In this document: positions 34,226 through 43,671 of the stretch, in pieces | Position numbering within the stretch: position 1 is the first letter of the stretch | Layout of the letters: each line of letters opens with the position of its first letter | From: Micromonospora zamorensis | Lineage (GTDB): Bacteria > Actinomycetota > Actinomycetes > Mycobacteriales > Micromonosporaceae | Length of the DNA: 64,000 nt | Assembly: GCF_900090275.1 (NCBI RefSeq) | Contig: NZ_LT607755.1 | Location: 1,984,001-2,048,000 of the forward strand | Direction: 5' to 3' | Program-made: the position numbers and the translations under genes | The notes under the pieces: model-generated | What the model saw: only the letters and a program-made list of their open reading frames with translations | Told to the model about the DNA's origin: nothing | Databases searched by the model: none

Positions 34226-34795
34226 GTGCCCAGAGCGCTGCTCCTGACCGGCGACGCCGCCGAGGAGCTCGACACCATGTACCCCTACTATCGCGTGCAG
34301 GAGGGCGGCTGGGACGTTGACGTCTCGTCACGGACGATGCGTGACGTGCAACTGGTCATCCACGAGTTCGACCCCAACTCCGACGCCTACGTGGAGAAGA
34401 ACGGCCGGAAGCTGCCGGTCGACGTGCCCTGGGCCGAGGTCGACGTCGAGCGCTATGACGCCCTGATCATCCCCGGGGGACGTGCCCCCGAGTGGATCCG
34501 GGTCGACGCCGACGTCAGGCGCATCACCGAGCACTTCTTCGCGCGCAACCTCCCCATCGCGCTGGTGTGCCACGGCGCGCAGGTGCCAGCGGTGTACGGG
34601 CTGCTGAAGGGTCGAAAGACGGCGTGCTTCCCCCCGATCACCGGTGACATGGAAAACGCGGGCGCGACGGTCATCGACGCTCCCGACGTCGTGGACGGCA
34701 ACCTCGTCTCCTGCCGGGGATGGCCCGACATGCCGCAATTCGGCAGGGCGATGATGGAGGTCTTCTCGAAGTCCGTCAGCCCCGCATCGGCATGA
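34226..34795 (+). CDS. DJ-1/PfpI-family protein
   Basis: This 189-residue protein has the class I glutamine-amidotransferase-like fold with the nucleophile elbow LVCHGAQ (cysteine) and the strand YDALIIPGGRAPEW. GTG 34226 follows GAGGAG. Relatives include proteases, glyoxalases (glyoxal hydratases) and hydratases. It lies between the GntR gene and a hydrolase gene, read in one direction, so it may help detoxify reactive aldehydes from the neighbouring catabolic operon. Confidence 0.85.
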   Translation: MPRALLLTGDAAEELDTMYPYYRVQEGGWDVDVSSRTMRDVQLVIHEFDPNSDAYVEKNGRKLPVDVPWAEVDVERYDALIIPGGRAPEWIRVDADVRRITEHFFARNLPIALVCHGAQVPAVYGLLKGRKTACFPPITGDMENAGATVIDAPDVVDGNLVSCRGWPDMPQFGRAMMEVFSKSVSPASA

Positions 34796-34814
34796 GCGCA
34801 CCCGCCCTGCCCCG

Positions 34815-35636
34815 GTGACGGCACTTCGGACCGTCACAGTCGACGGCTCACCCGTCCACGTCCTGGAGAGCGGCACCGGGCCCGCGGTGCTGATGCTGCA
34901 CGGCTCCGGACCCGGCACGACCGGGTCCGGCGCCTGGGCAACGACGGCCCAGGCGCTGGGCACGTCCTGGCACCTGGTGGCTCCTGACCAGGCGGGCTTC
35001 GGCCGCACGCCTGTCCCGGCGGGCTCCAGAGGTGGGCTCCGGCTGTGGACGGAGCAGGCCGCGGGCCTGATGGATGCTCTCGGGTTCGAGCACTACTCGG
35101 TGGTGGGCCACTCCATGGGCGGCGCCGTGGCGCTGGCGTTGGCGGCCGCGCGCCCCCAGCAGGTCACCCGTGTCGTGGCGGTCTCGACGATGGGCGCCCC
35201 CGGGGCGCCGCTGTCCGCCGAGCTCGACGCGATCTGGGCCGCCCCCGCCGGCCCGCTCGGGGCACGAGACATGCTGAGTCGCCTCGTCCTCGACCAAGCA
35301 CTCGTGACCGATTCGGCCGTCGATGCCCGTGCAGCTGCGATGCGAGCGGGGGCGGCCGCATTCGCGTCGTTGTTCCCTCCACCCAGGGCACGATGGGTAG
35401 ACGAGCTCACCCTCTCGGCGCAAACGCTGGCAGCGGTGCGCGCACCCGTGCTGCTCGTACACGGCGCCGAGGACCAGGTCACCCCACTTGAGACGGCAGC
35501 CCAGCCCCTGCTCGAACACCTGGCCGATGCCCGCCTGCACGTGTTCGGCCGATGCGGGCACGTGCCGGCGATCGAGCACCCGCACGAGTTCAGGCAACTG
35601 CTGTCATGCTTCCTCGGCCGGGACCGAGATCACTAG
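34815..35636 (+). CDS. Alpha/beta hydrolase, C-C-bond-hydrolase-like
   Basis: The 273-residue enzyme has the oxyanion motif LHGSGPGTTG shared with meta-cleavage-product hydrolases (BphD/MhpC family), the elbow VVGHSMGGAVA, an acid in GAEDQVTP and a histidine in GRCGHVPAIE. The GTG start at 34815 has no good ribosome site, and the gap to the previous gene is 19 bp, so coupling is likely. Substrate unknown; esterase activity is an alternative. Confidence 0.85.
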   Translation: MTALRTVTVDGSPVHVLESGTGPAVLMLHGSGPGTTGSGAWATTAQALGTSWHLVAPDQAGFGRTPVPAGSRGGLRLWTEQAAGLMDALGFEHYSVVGHSMGGAVALALAAARPQQVTRVVAVSTMGAPGAPLSAELDAIWAAPAGPLGARDMLSRLVLDQALVTDSAVDARAAAMRAGAAAFASLFPPPRARWVDELTLSAQTLAAVRAPVLLVHGAEDQVTPLETAAQPLLEHLADARLHVFGRCGHVPAIEHPHEFRQLLSCFLGRDRDH

Positions 35637-35745
35637 TTGCTGCGGTAGGTCCGCGGCCGGGCTCAAGAGCATCAGGCGCACCGATCCGACGCCCAGGCCC
35701 GTCCCTGGCTTGCCGCCCGTCGTCGGCCCTCCGCTCAGACCACCA

Positions 35746-36501
35746 TCACTGGGGTGGCAGTGGTGCGGCTGGGCGTACCGCCGTGAAGTTGGCGTGTTCG
35801 TACCGGGTGGCGGAGAGCAGCAGCAGCCACTCGTCACAGCCCTGCCACGGGTAGAGGTCGGCGGCTCCACCGCGTACGGTCCGGGGCCCGTCACCGGTCC
35901 GTGGCAGCGCGTCTGACGGCGCGCCGTCGAACCCGGGAGCCCACACGTCGGCGCAGAGCTCGTTCGCCGAGCCCAGCGCCGCCAGCCCGAACGCGTTCTC
36001 GCCAGCGGCCGTCCGCGCTTCGTCGCCGAAGTCGTCGAGGAGTTGGTCCTCGTCGGGTTTCCCGTCACCGCGGAAGGTGAGCGTGGTGGTGCCGGCCCGC
36101 GCCGCGTATTCCCACTGCGCCTCGCTGGGCAGCTGGAAAGGCAACAGCCTGAGCAGGTCCTCCAGGTCGCCTTCGAGCCGGGCGGTGCCGGTGTCCGCCT
36201 CGGCGTAGTCGTCTTCGTACTCGGGCAGCCAGTGCTGGACCTGCGCCACGGTCAGTGGGTGCCGTGCGAGCAGGAACGGCTCGACCCGCACCTCGCGTAC
36301 CGGTTGTGCGTTCCTGGCACTGGCGAGGAACGGCTCGATCGTGTCCTCGACGCCACCGCTGCGCTCGATAGCGCGTACCGCGTCGAGCTCTGCCTCGGAC
36401 AGGCCCATCCGGAACGTGCCGCCAGGAACCTCCCGAAACACGACCCCCGACGGGATGTGCCGCCATGCCGGTCGGCCGGTCACGATCTCCTCGGTCCACA
36501 T
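35746..36501 (-). CDS. FGE/SUMF1-like protein, divergent
   Basis: This 251-residue protein resembles formylglycine-generating-enzyme/EgtB C-terminal domains: VPGGTFRMG, FLLARHPLTVAQVQHWL, FQLPSEAQWEYAARAG, and a final TVRGGAADLYPWQG. The usual GNVWEW reads SANELCADVW, and the two active-site cysteines of true FGE are not in place. It is therefore probably a non-catalytic or altered relative. ATG 36501 has no clear ribosome site; the frame is open further upstream but not protein-like. Confidence 0.75.
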   Translation of the reverse strand: MWTEEIVTGRPAWRHIPSGVVFREVPGGTFRMGLSEAELDAVRAIERSGGVEDTIEPFLASARNAQPVREVRVEPFLLARHPLTVAQVQHWLPEYEDDYAEADTGTARLEGDLEDLLRLLPFQLPSEAQWEYAARAGTTTLTFRGDGKPDEDQLLDDFGDEARTAAGENAFGLAALGSANELCADVWAPGFDGAPSDALPRTGDGPRTVRGGAADLYPWQGCDEWLLLLSATRYEHANFTAVRPAAPLPPQ

Positions 36502-37000
36502 GGCGGCGAAGGCTAGCAGGCAATCCACCCGGCGGTCTGTCCCGACGAGCCCGCCGCTCGCGCACGCACCAACCGCCTGATCATGCCTCTGACCGATGGC
36601 TACCGACATCCCGAAAAGGCATGGCAGCGCTGGCCGACGACCAACTGACTGGGCAACTTGCGTCTTCGTTAGGAGCGAGCTGTTCTTCGCCGCGCCGGCC
36701 GTGGCCTCCCGTGCGTCACGGCCCGTGGTCGAAGCCGCGCCAGATACCACATTCGGTTCTGCCGATGAGGGTGTCGGCGCGACCTTCGCTGCCGGTTCGA
36801 GTTGCGCAGTGGACTCATGCTGATGCGGTTCTGTAGGTCGAAGCCTGAGTACCGATCTTTGCCAGGATGCCGGCGCCATTGGAGGGGGGTCGTGCGGCTG
36901 CCCGGGAGACCAGGCCGTGCCGCCGCTGTGAGCAGGCTTACCGCTAGGTCCCGTCCGGGCTGTCGGCCGTTCTAGCACACGTGCGTCCTACTATCGTCGA
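36502..37000. other. Divergent intergenic region
   Basis: A 499-bp gap between the FGE-like gene and an unknown gene. A TACTAT at 36989-36994 ends 6 bases before the ATG at 37001 and looks like a -10 element for a leaderless transcript. Nothing else stands out. Confidence 0.4.
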
Positions 37001-37864
37001 ATGTCATTGCCTGCTCGTCCGCCGTTGCCGCCCGACGTCGACCCCAATTTGTGGTTCGACACCGAGCGATGCGGACGGCACTACCTCCTCGACGGCAATC
37101 CGCACACGTTCGCCGGACGCATGTTCGCCTATTGCGCAGAGCGCGGCATCCGTACCCGGGTGTCAAAGGGGGAAATTGGCGACTGCTCCGAGCAGACCCG
37201 GTACTTCGTACGGGGGTTCCTGTCCGGCAATGAGCTGCCCCCGCCGGTGTCCGGCGGCGCCACCGAACCGGCCCATCTCGCCTGGCGCGAGGCGGCCTCT
37301 CATTTCCGCAACACCGGATACTGGCTCGACGTCGACGCCGCCGGTGACATCGATACCGCCCCGCCGGAGGACACCGAAGCGAATACCGATGGCGGCGTTG
37401 TGACCGAGGCCGAGGCTGAGGAGCTCCCCACCGAACTGCAGGCATTGATACGAGAACAAGCAACGGTACGCGTGGCGCTTGTGGTCGACGTGTCCGCCAG
37501 CGATGCGGACCGTGCCGTTGAGGTGGCCACAACACTCGCCCAACGGGTCGGCAGGCGGACCTGTGACGGCCCCGGACCTGTCGAGGTCGGTCCGCCGGTG
37601 TCGTTCACCCGGGTGTATGCGCTGGTCGGCGTCACCGGACACCGCCCATGGGTGGCGATGCAGACAGCGATGACAGCGCTGGGCCGCAGCGGCTGGGCTC
37701 CCTCGACCGCGGTCGAGGGCGAGGGCGAGCAGTACGTGACGGCGGAGTTCAGGGCGTACCGCGAGCTCAACCGAGGTCTCGACGCGCTAGGAGTGAGCGC
37801 GGTGGAGATTAATGCCGGCTATGGACTGGGCCACGACCCGTCCCGTACGCCGGGCAGTCGGTAG
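37001..37864 (+). CDS. Hypothetical protein
   Basis: This 287-residue protein matches no family I recognise. It is acidic in the middle (residues 118-145), has cysteines early (C24, C45, C62), and its second half has alternating strand and helix (VRVALVVDVSASDADRAVEV, YALVGVTGHRPWVAMQTAM). No signal peptide or membrane segment is seen. Codon use is normal. The start lies 6 bases after a -10-like TACTAT, suggesting leaderless translation. It is divergent from the FGE-like gene. Confidence 0.65.
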   Translation: MSLPARPPLPPDVDPNLWFDTERCGRHYLLDGNPHTFAGRMFAYCAERGIRTRVSKGEIGDCSEQTRYFVRGFLSGNELPPPVSGGATEPAHLAWREAASHFRNTGYWLDVDAAGDIDTAPPEDTEANTDGGVVTEAEAEELPTELQALIREQATVRVALVVDVSASDADRAVEVATTLAQRVGRRTCDGPGPVEVGPPVSFTRVYALVGVTGHRPWVAMQTAMTALGRSGWAPSTAVEGEGEQYVTAEFRAYRELNRGLDALGVSAVEINAGYGLGHDPSRTPGSR

Positions 37865-38133
37865 CAGGGCGAGTGACGACGGCAGCCAGCCCGGCTACCG
37901 CCCCGCCCTCGATCGGTCAAGGTCACCGTGCTTCGGATCGGTGCTGCGCTCTCTCTTCTGCCGCCAACCGCGCGTCACCGACGGTTGCCGCCTGCCGCTG
38001 GTGCGGCCGGACGTGCCGAAGAGTGGATCCCGTGGGTCATGAAGCTGACCGCCCTGACGGCATAGTCCGTTGTTCGCCTTCAGCGTGACGAGTGGGGTGG
38101 CAGCCCGCGGGCCGAATCGTGAAGGGTGTGGTC

Positions 38134-38844
38134 ATGAACGCCGCCTACGTTCTCGTGCACAGTCCATCGGTCGGGCCCCTCACCTGGGCGTCGACAGCGC
38201 AGACACTCGAAGACTCGGGCGCGGTGGCCATCGTGCCGTCACTCCTGGGCGTCGCGGATGCGCGTCCGCCGTTCTGGCGCTCCGTCGCCGAAAAGGTCAG
38301 AGCCGCGATCGACCGGCTACCGCCGGACCAACCCGTCGTCATCGTGGCGCACAGCAACGCTGGCCTCTTCGTGCCGGTGATCGTGGAAGCAAGCTCCCGA
38401 CGGATCGTCGGCTGTTTGTTCGTCGATGCGGCGCTGCCGTCACCCGCCGGACCGACGCCTGTCGCGCCACCTGAGCTGTTGGAGTTTCTAGGCCCGAAGG
38501 TGACCGACGGTCGGCTTCCGCAATGGACGGCGTGGTGGGACGAGTCCGACGTCGCGCCGATGTTCGCGGACGCGCAGACGCGCAGAGCTGTGTCGGCCGA
38601 ACAGCCCCGGCTGCCGCTGAGCTACTACGAGGAACTCGTGCCCACCCCGGCCGGCTGGGACGACCGGCCGTGCGGCTACCTGCTGTTCGGTCCACCGTAC
38701 GAGCCGGTCGCCACCGATGCGAGGCAGCGCGGCTGGGCCGTCGACCACGTTCCAGGCAGGCATCTGCACCAGCTGGTGGACCCGCGCGCTGTAACGGACC
38801 GCATCATGGCGATGACCCTTGACTGGCGATCCTCGACGTCCTGA
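38134..38844 (+). CDS. Alpha/beta hydrolase
   Basis: The 236-residue protein has a nucleophile elbow VAHSNAG, an N-terminal strand YVLVHSPSVGPLTW, and a late HLHQLVDP likely with the catalytic histidine. ATG 38134 follows GAAGGG; 14 codons of open frame upstream were excluded. It is short for the fold and the elbow has N in place of M/L. No function can be inferred from its neighbours. The 269-bp gap before it (37865-38133) shows nothing clear. Confidence 0.75.
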   Translation: MNAAYVLVHSPSVGPLTWASTAQTLEDSGAVAIVPSLLGVADARPPFWRSVAEKVRAAIDRLPPDQPVVIVAHSNAGLFVPVIVEASSRRIVGCLFVDAALPSPAGPTPVAPPELLEFLGPKVTDGRLPQWTAWWDESDVAPMFADAQTRRAVSAEQPRLPLSYYEELVPTPAGWDDRPCGYLLFGPPYEPVATDARQRGWAVDHVPGRHLHQLVDPRAVTDRIMAMTLDWRSSTS

Positions 38845-38911
38845 GTCCCGACCTGATCCGACGCACTGATCTGCCGCTGACAGCGGGCCTCGACTGACGA
38901 CACCGCCGGGC

Positions 38912-39835
38912 CTACCCGAGCAGCGTGGCCGCTGCGGCCAGGGTGGCCAGCGACAGCGTCGTGGTCACCACCACCGCCCGGTTGGTCACCGTCTCGCCGA
39001 CGCCGTACTCCTGGCTGTAGATGAACGTGTTCTGCGCTGTCGGCAGGCCCGCGCACACCACCACGGCGAGCAACTGCGGCGCGGACAGGTGCAAGGCCAG
39101 CCCGGCCGCGTACGCGATGACCGGCTGTGCGACGAGCTTCAGCGCGGTGATCATGGCCAGCTCGCCCGGCTTGGCCGGCTCGGCCCGCGACGGCGCCGTG
39201 CGGTGCAGCGACGCGCCGAGCGCGACCAGGGCGGTCGGCACCGCGGCGCCCGACAGCAGGGTGAGCGACGCGCTGGCCGTCGACGGCAGATGCAGGCCGG
39301 TAGCCGAGCACGCGACACCGAGCAGCGACGCCAGGATCACGGGGTTGCGTACCGGCAGGGAGGCGATACGGCGGACCCGTACCCGCCCGGCCGGGTCGCT
39401 GTGCCGGTCCAAGGCGATCAGGATCACGGGCGTCACCACCAGAAGTTGCAGCAGCACCACCTCCGCCAGGAACGACACACTGCCGAGAACCTGCGTTGCG
39501 ATCGGGATGCCGAGGTTCGCCGAGTTTACGTACCCGGCGGCCATGCCCCAGATCGGCCGTTCGCCGGGCTTGCGACCGAACAGCCAGCTCGCGCCGACCC
39601 AGCCGAACCCGACGACCGCGGCCGTGCTCACCCCAAAGGCGAGCAGGGGGCGGCCGGCGAACCCGGAGAGCGGCATCTGGGACAGGGCCAGGAACAGGGC
39701 GGACGGCATCGCGAGTTGGAACACGAATCGGCCGAGCACCGCCGCCGCCGCCTCGCCCAGCAGGCCCCAACGACAGGCCGCGTAGCCGACCGCGGTAAGG
39801 ATCCAGATCGGTACGAACGCCGACACCAAGCTCAT
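38912..39835 (-). CDS. AEC-family (auxin efflux carrier type) transporter
   Basis: This 307-residue membrane protein has about ten hydrophobic segments in two halves, starting FVPIWILTAVGYAACRWGLL, with NSANLGIPIA and the late CAGLPTAQNTFIYSQEYG that mark the membrane-transport (PF03547-type) family. Members export small organic acids or amino acids. It stands alone and ends facing the hydrolase gene. Confidence 0.88.
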   Translation of the reverse strand: MSLVSAFVPIWILTAVGYAACRWGLLGEAAAAVLGRFVFQLAMPSALFLALSQMPLSGFAGRPLLAFGVSTAAVVGFGWVGASWLFGRKPGERPIWGMAAGYVNSANLGIPIATQVLGSVSFLAEVVLLQLLVVTPVILIALDRHSDPAGRVRVRRIASLPVRNPVILASLLGVACSATGLHLPSTASASLTLLSGAAVPTALVALGASLHRTAPSRAEPAKPGELAMITALKLVAQPVIAYAAGLALHLSAPQLLAVVVCAGLPTAQNTFIYSQEYGVGETVTNRAVVVTTTLSLATLAAAATLLG

Positions 39836-40036
39836 CCGGGCGTCACCGGCGGCGGGCGTCGCGCCGGCTCAGGGACTGGCGCCGCCGGGGTTGTCTCCCT
39901 GTACGTCGATCGGGAAGCCACGTGTTCAGCCTCGCATCCCGCCCGGATCGAGCAAACATCCCGCTCATCCCCAACTTCACGGGATCATTCCAGGAGATGG
40001 TCGGACGGCTTGCGGCCGCCCGACCTCGTCCTGCGG

Positions 40037-40438
40037 TCAGGCAGTCAACTGCCGGCTCACATCGGCTGAGTCGTGCAGGTTGGTCATCTGCACGAATCGG
40101 CCGTCGTCGACCTTGTAGATCGCGTACTCGACGATCTCGAACGACTTTCCGGTCGGAGCGACGCCGAGCCACTCCTTCACCGAGGTGCCGGTGTTGACCA
40201 CACGCGCGGCGATGCGGTCGCGGTCGAACAGCAGTTCCTGAACCTCCCAGTGCATGTCCGGAACGGCGTTGACGATGGACCGCATGTCGGCGAGGACATC
40301 GTCCCTCGTCCCCGGCTCGCCGTTCAGCATGACCTCGTCGGCGATGAACTCGTCCATCCGGTCGAGCTCATGGGCGTTGAGTGCCGCGATGTACCGCAGG
40401 TACCAGTCACGACTATCGCTGTCGGTCACTGCATTCAT
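40037..40438 (-). CDS. SnoaL-like/ester-cyclase-type NTF2 protein
   Basis: The 133-residue protein has the SnoaL-like layout: [44 protein letters not shown], a central [20 protein letters not shown], and a closing strand [11 protein letters not shown]. It lies 9 bases downstream of the SDR gene and is likely co-transcribed with it. Such pairs are common in actinomycetes; no polyketide genes are near, so a cyclase role is not implied. Confidence 0.8.
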   Translation of the reverse strand: MNAVTDSDSRDWYLRYIAALNAHELDRMDEFIADEVMLNGEPGTRDDVLADMRSIVNAVPDMHWEVQELLFDRDRIAARVVNTGTSVKEWLGVAPTGKSFEIVEYAIYKVDDGRFVQMTNLHDSADVSRQLTA

Positions 40439-40447
40439 TCCTTTCGT

Positions 40448-41128
40448 TCAGTAGGTGATCCGGCCCTGGCGGTTGTGGTATTCACCGGTGGGACCGTCGG
40501 TGCCGATCAGGGCCAGGGCGACCGTGGCGTCGGTGCCTTCGGTGACGGTCTGGTGCCCCTTATGACTGTTGAGGTCGGTGGCGGTGTAGCCGGGGTCGGA
40601 GGCGTTGATCCGCATTCCGGGCAGGTTCTTGGCGTACTGAATGGTGAGCGCGAGCACCGCGGCCTTCGAGCTGGCGTACGGAATCATGTATCCGTTGAAG
40701 GAGTCGTCCTCCGGGTCCAGCAGGGCGCGGGGGAAGCCGAGTCCGGAGGCGACGTTGACGATCACCGGCGCGGACGACTGCCGCAACAGGGGCAGGGCGG
40801 CCTGTGTGACCCGTACGACGCCGTAGACGTTGGTCTCAAAGGCCACGCGCATCGCGTCGACGTCCAGGTCGTCGAGGCCCCACGACGGTCCCACGACGGC
40901 CGCGTTGTTGATCAATACGTCGAGGGTTCGCAGCGACCCGATCGCCTTGTCGACGCTGTCCTGGTCGGTGACGTCGAGCTGAACCGCGATGGCTCCGAGG
41001 TCGCGGGCGGCATCGCCGGAGGCCAGGTCACGCATGCCGGCGTAGACGGTGTGGCCGGCGGCGACCAGGCGGCGGGTGGTCTCCAGACCGAGGCCCTTGT
41101 TGGCTCCGGTCACCAAAGTTGTGGTCAT
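40448..41128 (-). CDS. Short-chain dehydrogenase/reductase
   Basis: This 226-residue SDR has the cofactor motif VTGANKGLGLETTRRL, LDVTDQDSV, INNAAV, NVASG, and the catalytic YASSK. The sequence around TDLNSHKGHQTVTEG is typical of carbonyl-reductase-like SDRs. ATG 41128 follows GGGTGG. It is divergent from an MmyB-type regulator, a frequent pairing in actinomycetes, where the regulator controls the SDR. Confidence 0.9.
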   Translation of the reverse strand: MTTTLVTGANKGLGLETTRRLVAAGHTVYAGMRDLASGDAARDLGAIAVQLDVTDQDSVDKAIGSLRTLDVLINNAAVVGPSWGLDDLDVDAMRVAFETNVYGVVRVTQAALPLLRQSSAPVIVNVASGLGFPRALLDPEDDSFNGYMIPYASSKAAVLALTIQYAKNLPGMRINASDPGYTATDLNSHKGHQTVTEGTDATVALALIGTDGPTGEYHNRQGRITY

Positions 41129-41221
41129 GCCACCCAATGTGCGCCGCCGCCGGACCGACCGGCAGGCCCTGTTCGACGGTGGGACCAGCAGTACCACCCA
41201 CTGCGCCGAATGCCGGGCATC

Positions 41222-42076
41222 ATGGATGACGTGGATGAGTTCGCGCAGGTCCTCCGAGCATGGCGGGACCGGGTACGCCCGGCGGATGTGGGCCTGCCCC
41301 CGGGCATGGGCCGTCGCGCTCCCGGGCTGCGTCGTGAGGAGTTGGCTCTGCTCGCCGGGGTGAGCGTGGACTACATCGTCCGCCTTGAGCAGGGCCGGGC
41401 CCGTCACCCCTCGCCGCAGCTGCTGGCCTCGCTGGCCCGGGCGCTGCGCTTGAACGACCTGGAACGCGACCACCTGTTCCGGGTCGCGGGCGCGGCCGTA
41501 CCACCGGCCGGATTCGTGCCCAGACAAGTGACTCCGAGCGCGCAGCGGATGGTGGACCGGTTCCGCAACGCCCCGGTGGCTGTGGCGGTGCATACCGCGA
41601 TCGGTGAACTGGTGCTGTGGAATCCACTCTGGGCGGCCCTGTTCGGTGACCCGTCCAGCCTGACCCGGCTGGAGCGCAATGTCACCTGGATGTACTTCGC
41701 GGGTTCCATCCCGGTGACGCACACCCCCGAGGACGACGAGGCGTACGCGCGAGACCTCGTCGGTCACCTGCGTACCGCGGCCGGCCGCTACCCCGACGAT
41801 CCGGACATCCCCCAGCTGATCGATCGTCTGCTCAAGGCTTCCCCTGATTTCGCCCGACGCTGGAAGGCCGGGACGGTCGGGGAACTACGCACCAGCCGCA
41901 AAACCCTGCACACGGAGCTGGTGGGGGACATCATCGTGGACTGCGACACGTTCACCGGCGGCCCCGGCGACCAGACGATAGTGATGATGACGGCGGTGCC
42001 GGACTCCGAGGACGAGCAGAAGCTCGACCTGCTTCGCGTCATCGGGCTCCAACAGCTTCAGCGGCGGCCGGGTTAG
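41222..42076 (+). CDS. HTH regulator with MmyB-like ligand domain
   Basis: The 284-residue protein has an N-terminal XRE HTH (PGLRREELALLAGVSVDYIVRLEQGR) and the C-terminal MmyB-like PAS-type domain (ELVLWNPLWAALFGDPSSL, later HTELVGDIIVDCDTF). This family binds lipid-like or other small ligands. ATG 41222 is chosen; ATG 41210 is equally placed and neither has a clear ribosome site. It is divergent from the SDR with a gap of about 90 bp. Confidence 0.9.
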   Translation: MDDVDEFAQVLRAWRDRVRPADVGLPPGMGRRAPGLRREELALLAGVSVDYIVRLEQGRARHPSPQLLASLARALRLNDLERDHLFRVAGAAVPPAGFVPRQVTPSAQRMVDRFRNAPVAVAVHTAIGELVLWNPLWAALFGDPSSLTRLERNVTWMYFAGSIPVTHTPEDDEAYARDLVGHLRTAAGRYPDDPDIPQLIDRLLKASPDFARRWKAGTVGELRTSRKTLHTELVGDIIVDCDTFTGGPGDQTIVMMTAVPDSEDEQKLDLLRVIGLQQLQRRPG

Positions 42077-42217
42077 GACCCACGTCGTGCCCGAGCCGAT
42101 CTCGTGCGCAGGTCGTCCCGGTGGCGCCAACGGGCGGCCCCGGGCAGGCGATCGATGTAGAGGACGGCGTTCGCGTCGCGTCGCGACCGTTGGCGGCATG
42201 CTGCTACAACGTCCTGT

Positions 42218-43558
42218 ATGGGTGCGGAGCCGGACGTCACGGGGGCCTGGGGCGGCCAGTTGACGCCCGGGCGGCGCGCCCTGGGGCAGCTCGGCGCGGT
42301 CTGGATGCTCGGGTCGGCGCTGCTGACCACTGCCATTCCCGCGCTGGCCCCGCTGCTCTTCGTCGGCTGGGGCGCGGTGCTGGTCGGGCTGCTGGTCGTG
42401 GTCGTCCTCGGCGTCGGGCTCCTGCGCCTGATCGCCCGGTCCACGGCGTCCGTCACGGTCCTCGGCACCCGTCCCGGCCTCTGGGCGTTGCTGGTGCTCG
42501 TCGGTGGGCTGGCCCTGGCCCGGCTCGCCTGGCGCTGGACCGACGAGGTGGGGCTCAGCGTCAGCTCCGACGCGACGCTCACCCTGCTTTTGGGCGGCGT
42601 GCCGTACGTCCTCGTCGCCGGGCTGCTGCTGCGCGGGTGGCGACCGCGGCTCGCCGCCGGGCTCGCGCTGGTCGGCCTTCTGGGCCTTGGCCTGGTCGCG
42701 CTCGCCCGTTCCGGCCCGGACGAGGTCACCGAGCGGCTGCGGTACGCGACCCAGGACCACCGGACCGCGTACGTGGTCGAGGTTCCCGGATACCGCCCGG
42801 TCGATCCCGCCTACGGCGGCGCACTGGGTGGTGGGGAGTTCGCGCCCGCCGATCTCGCCGCGGTGCCGCCGGCGCGCCACGTCAACGTGATCGCAGGCCC
42901 TGTCGTCGGCGACGCGCGGGGGGAGTGTGGCCAGCCGTACCTCGACTCCGCCCCGACGGTGGAGAGTTGCGCCACCGAACCGGGTGGGGCGGTCTATCTT
43001 CGCGGGGTCGTCGAGCACGGATACCAGGTGACCCGCGGCGACCGGGGCGTCGTCGTCCTCGGCTCGCTGGCCGTCGACCGCGACCTGCTGCGCCGCGCCA
43101 CCCGCACGCTACGCCCGGCGACCGCCGTCGATCTGCCCACCGAGGAACGGCCAGCCGACCTGTTCGTGGTCGACCTACCGGGTTACCGGGCCCAACCACT
43201 CGGCATCCCTCCGGGCGTGGGCTACGCACCCGCCGACCACACCGGCGGTGCCGCCAGCGTGCGGGTGGCGCTGCACGTCACCTTCGCCGGACAGGACCTG
43301 TGCTTCCAGGCCACCTGCACGTCCGAGGGCGCCGGGCTCACGTACGTTCGGCGGGAGGACAGCCACGCGTACGTGCTCCGCCGGGGTGATGTGGACGTCG
43401 GCGTCACCGGCGGCGTCTCCGTCGACCGGTCGCTGCTGCGAGACGCGGCGCTGGCGGCCCGTCCCGCGAGTGAGGACGAACTGCTCCGAGCCCTGCCCCC
43501 GCCGCCCGACCGGGACCTGCTGGACCGGCTCCGGGCCTGGCTGCAGACCCGCACCTGA
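42218..43558 (+). CDS. Membrane protein with duplicated extracytoplasmic domain
   Basis: The 446-residue protein has five hydrophobic segments at about residues 25-165, then a soluble part made of two related units. Unit 1 has VEVPGYRPVD and SLAVDRDLLRRA; unit 2 has VDLPGYRAQP and GVSVDRSLLRDA, so an internal duplication is likely. Cysteine pairs in each unit suggest disulfides outside the cell. No family is recognised. Confidence 0.75.
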   Translation: MGAEPDVTGAWGGQLTPGRRALGQLGAVWMLGSALLTTAIPALAPLLFVGWGAVLVGLLVVVVLGVGLLRLIARSTASVTVLGTRPGLWALLVLVGGLALARLAWRWTDEVGLSVSSDATLTLLLGGVPYVLVAGLLLRGWRPRLAAGLALVGLLGLGLVALARSGPDEVTERLRYATQDHRTAYVVEVPGYRPVDPAYGGALGGGEFAPADLAAVPPARHVNVIAGPVVGDARGECGQPYLDSAPTVESCATEPGGAVYLRGVVEHGYQVTRGDRGVVVLGSLAVDRDLLRRATRTLRPATAVDLPTEERPADLFVVDLPGYRAQPLGIPPGVGYAPADHTGGAASVRVALHVTFAGQDLCFQATCTSEGAGLTYVRREDSHAYVLRRGDVDVGVTGGVSVDRSLLRDAALAARPASEDELLRALPPPPDRDLLDRLRAWLQTRT

Positions 43559-43671
43559 CAACTGCGCCGACCGCCTCGCATCGGTACCTGGCCGCGTACG
43601 CCGGCCTGTGCGCCAACCGGGTCCGTCGGCGGGGCGCGCCCTCGCCGACGGACCTCAGCGGACGACGGAGC

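Noticed and set aside
36502..36978. N-terminal extension of the FGE-like frame
   Set aside because: The added residues are low-complexity and unlike the family; ATG 36501 gives a domain-length protein.
40037..40438. Polyketide cyclase role for the SnoaL-like protein
   Set aside because: No polyketide genes lie nearby and the NTF2 fold is used for many functions; the gene pairs with an SDR.
41129..41767. N-terminal extension of the SDR frame
   Set aside because: The extension overlaps the divergent regulator gene; the SDR fold starts at MTTTLVTGANKG, which has its own ribosome site.
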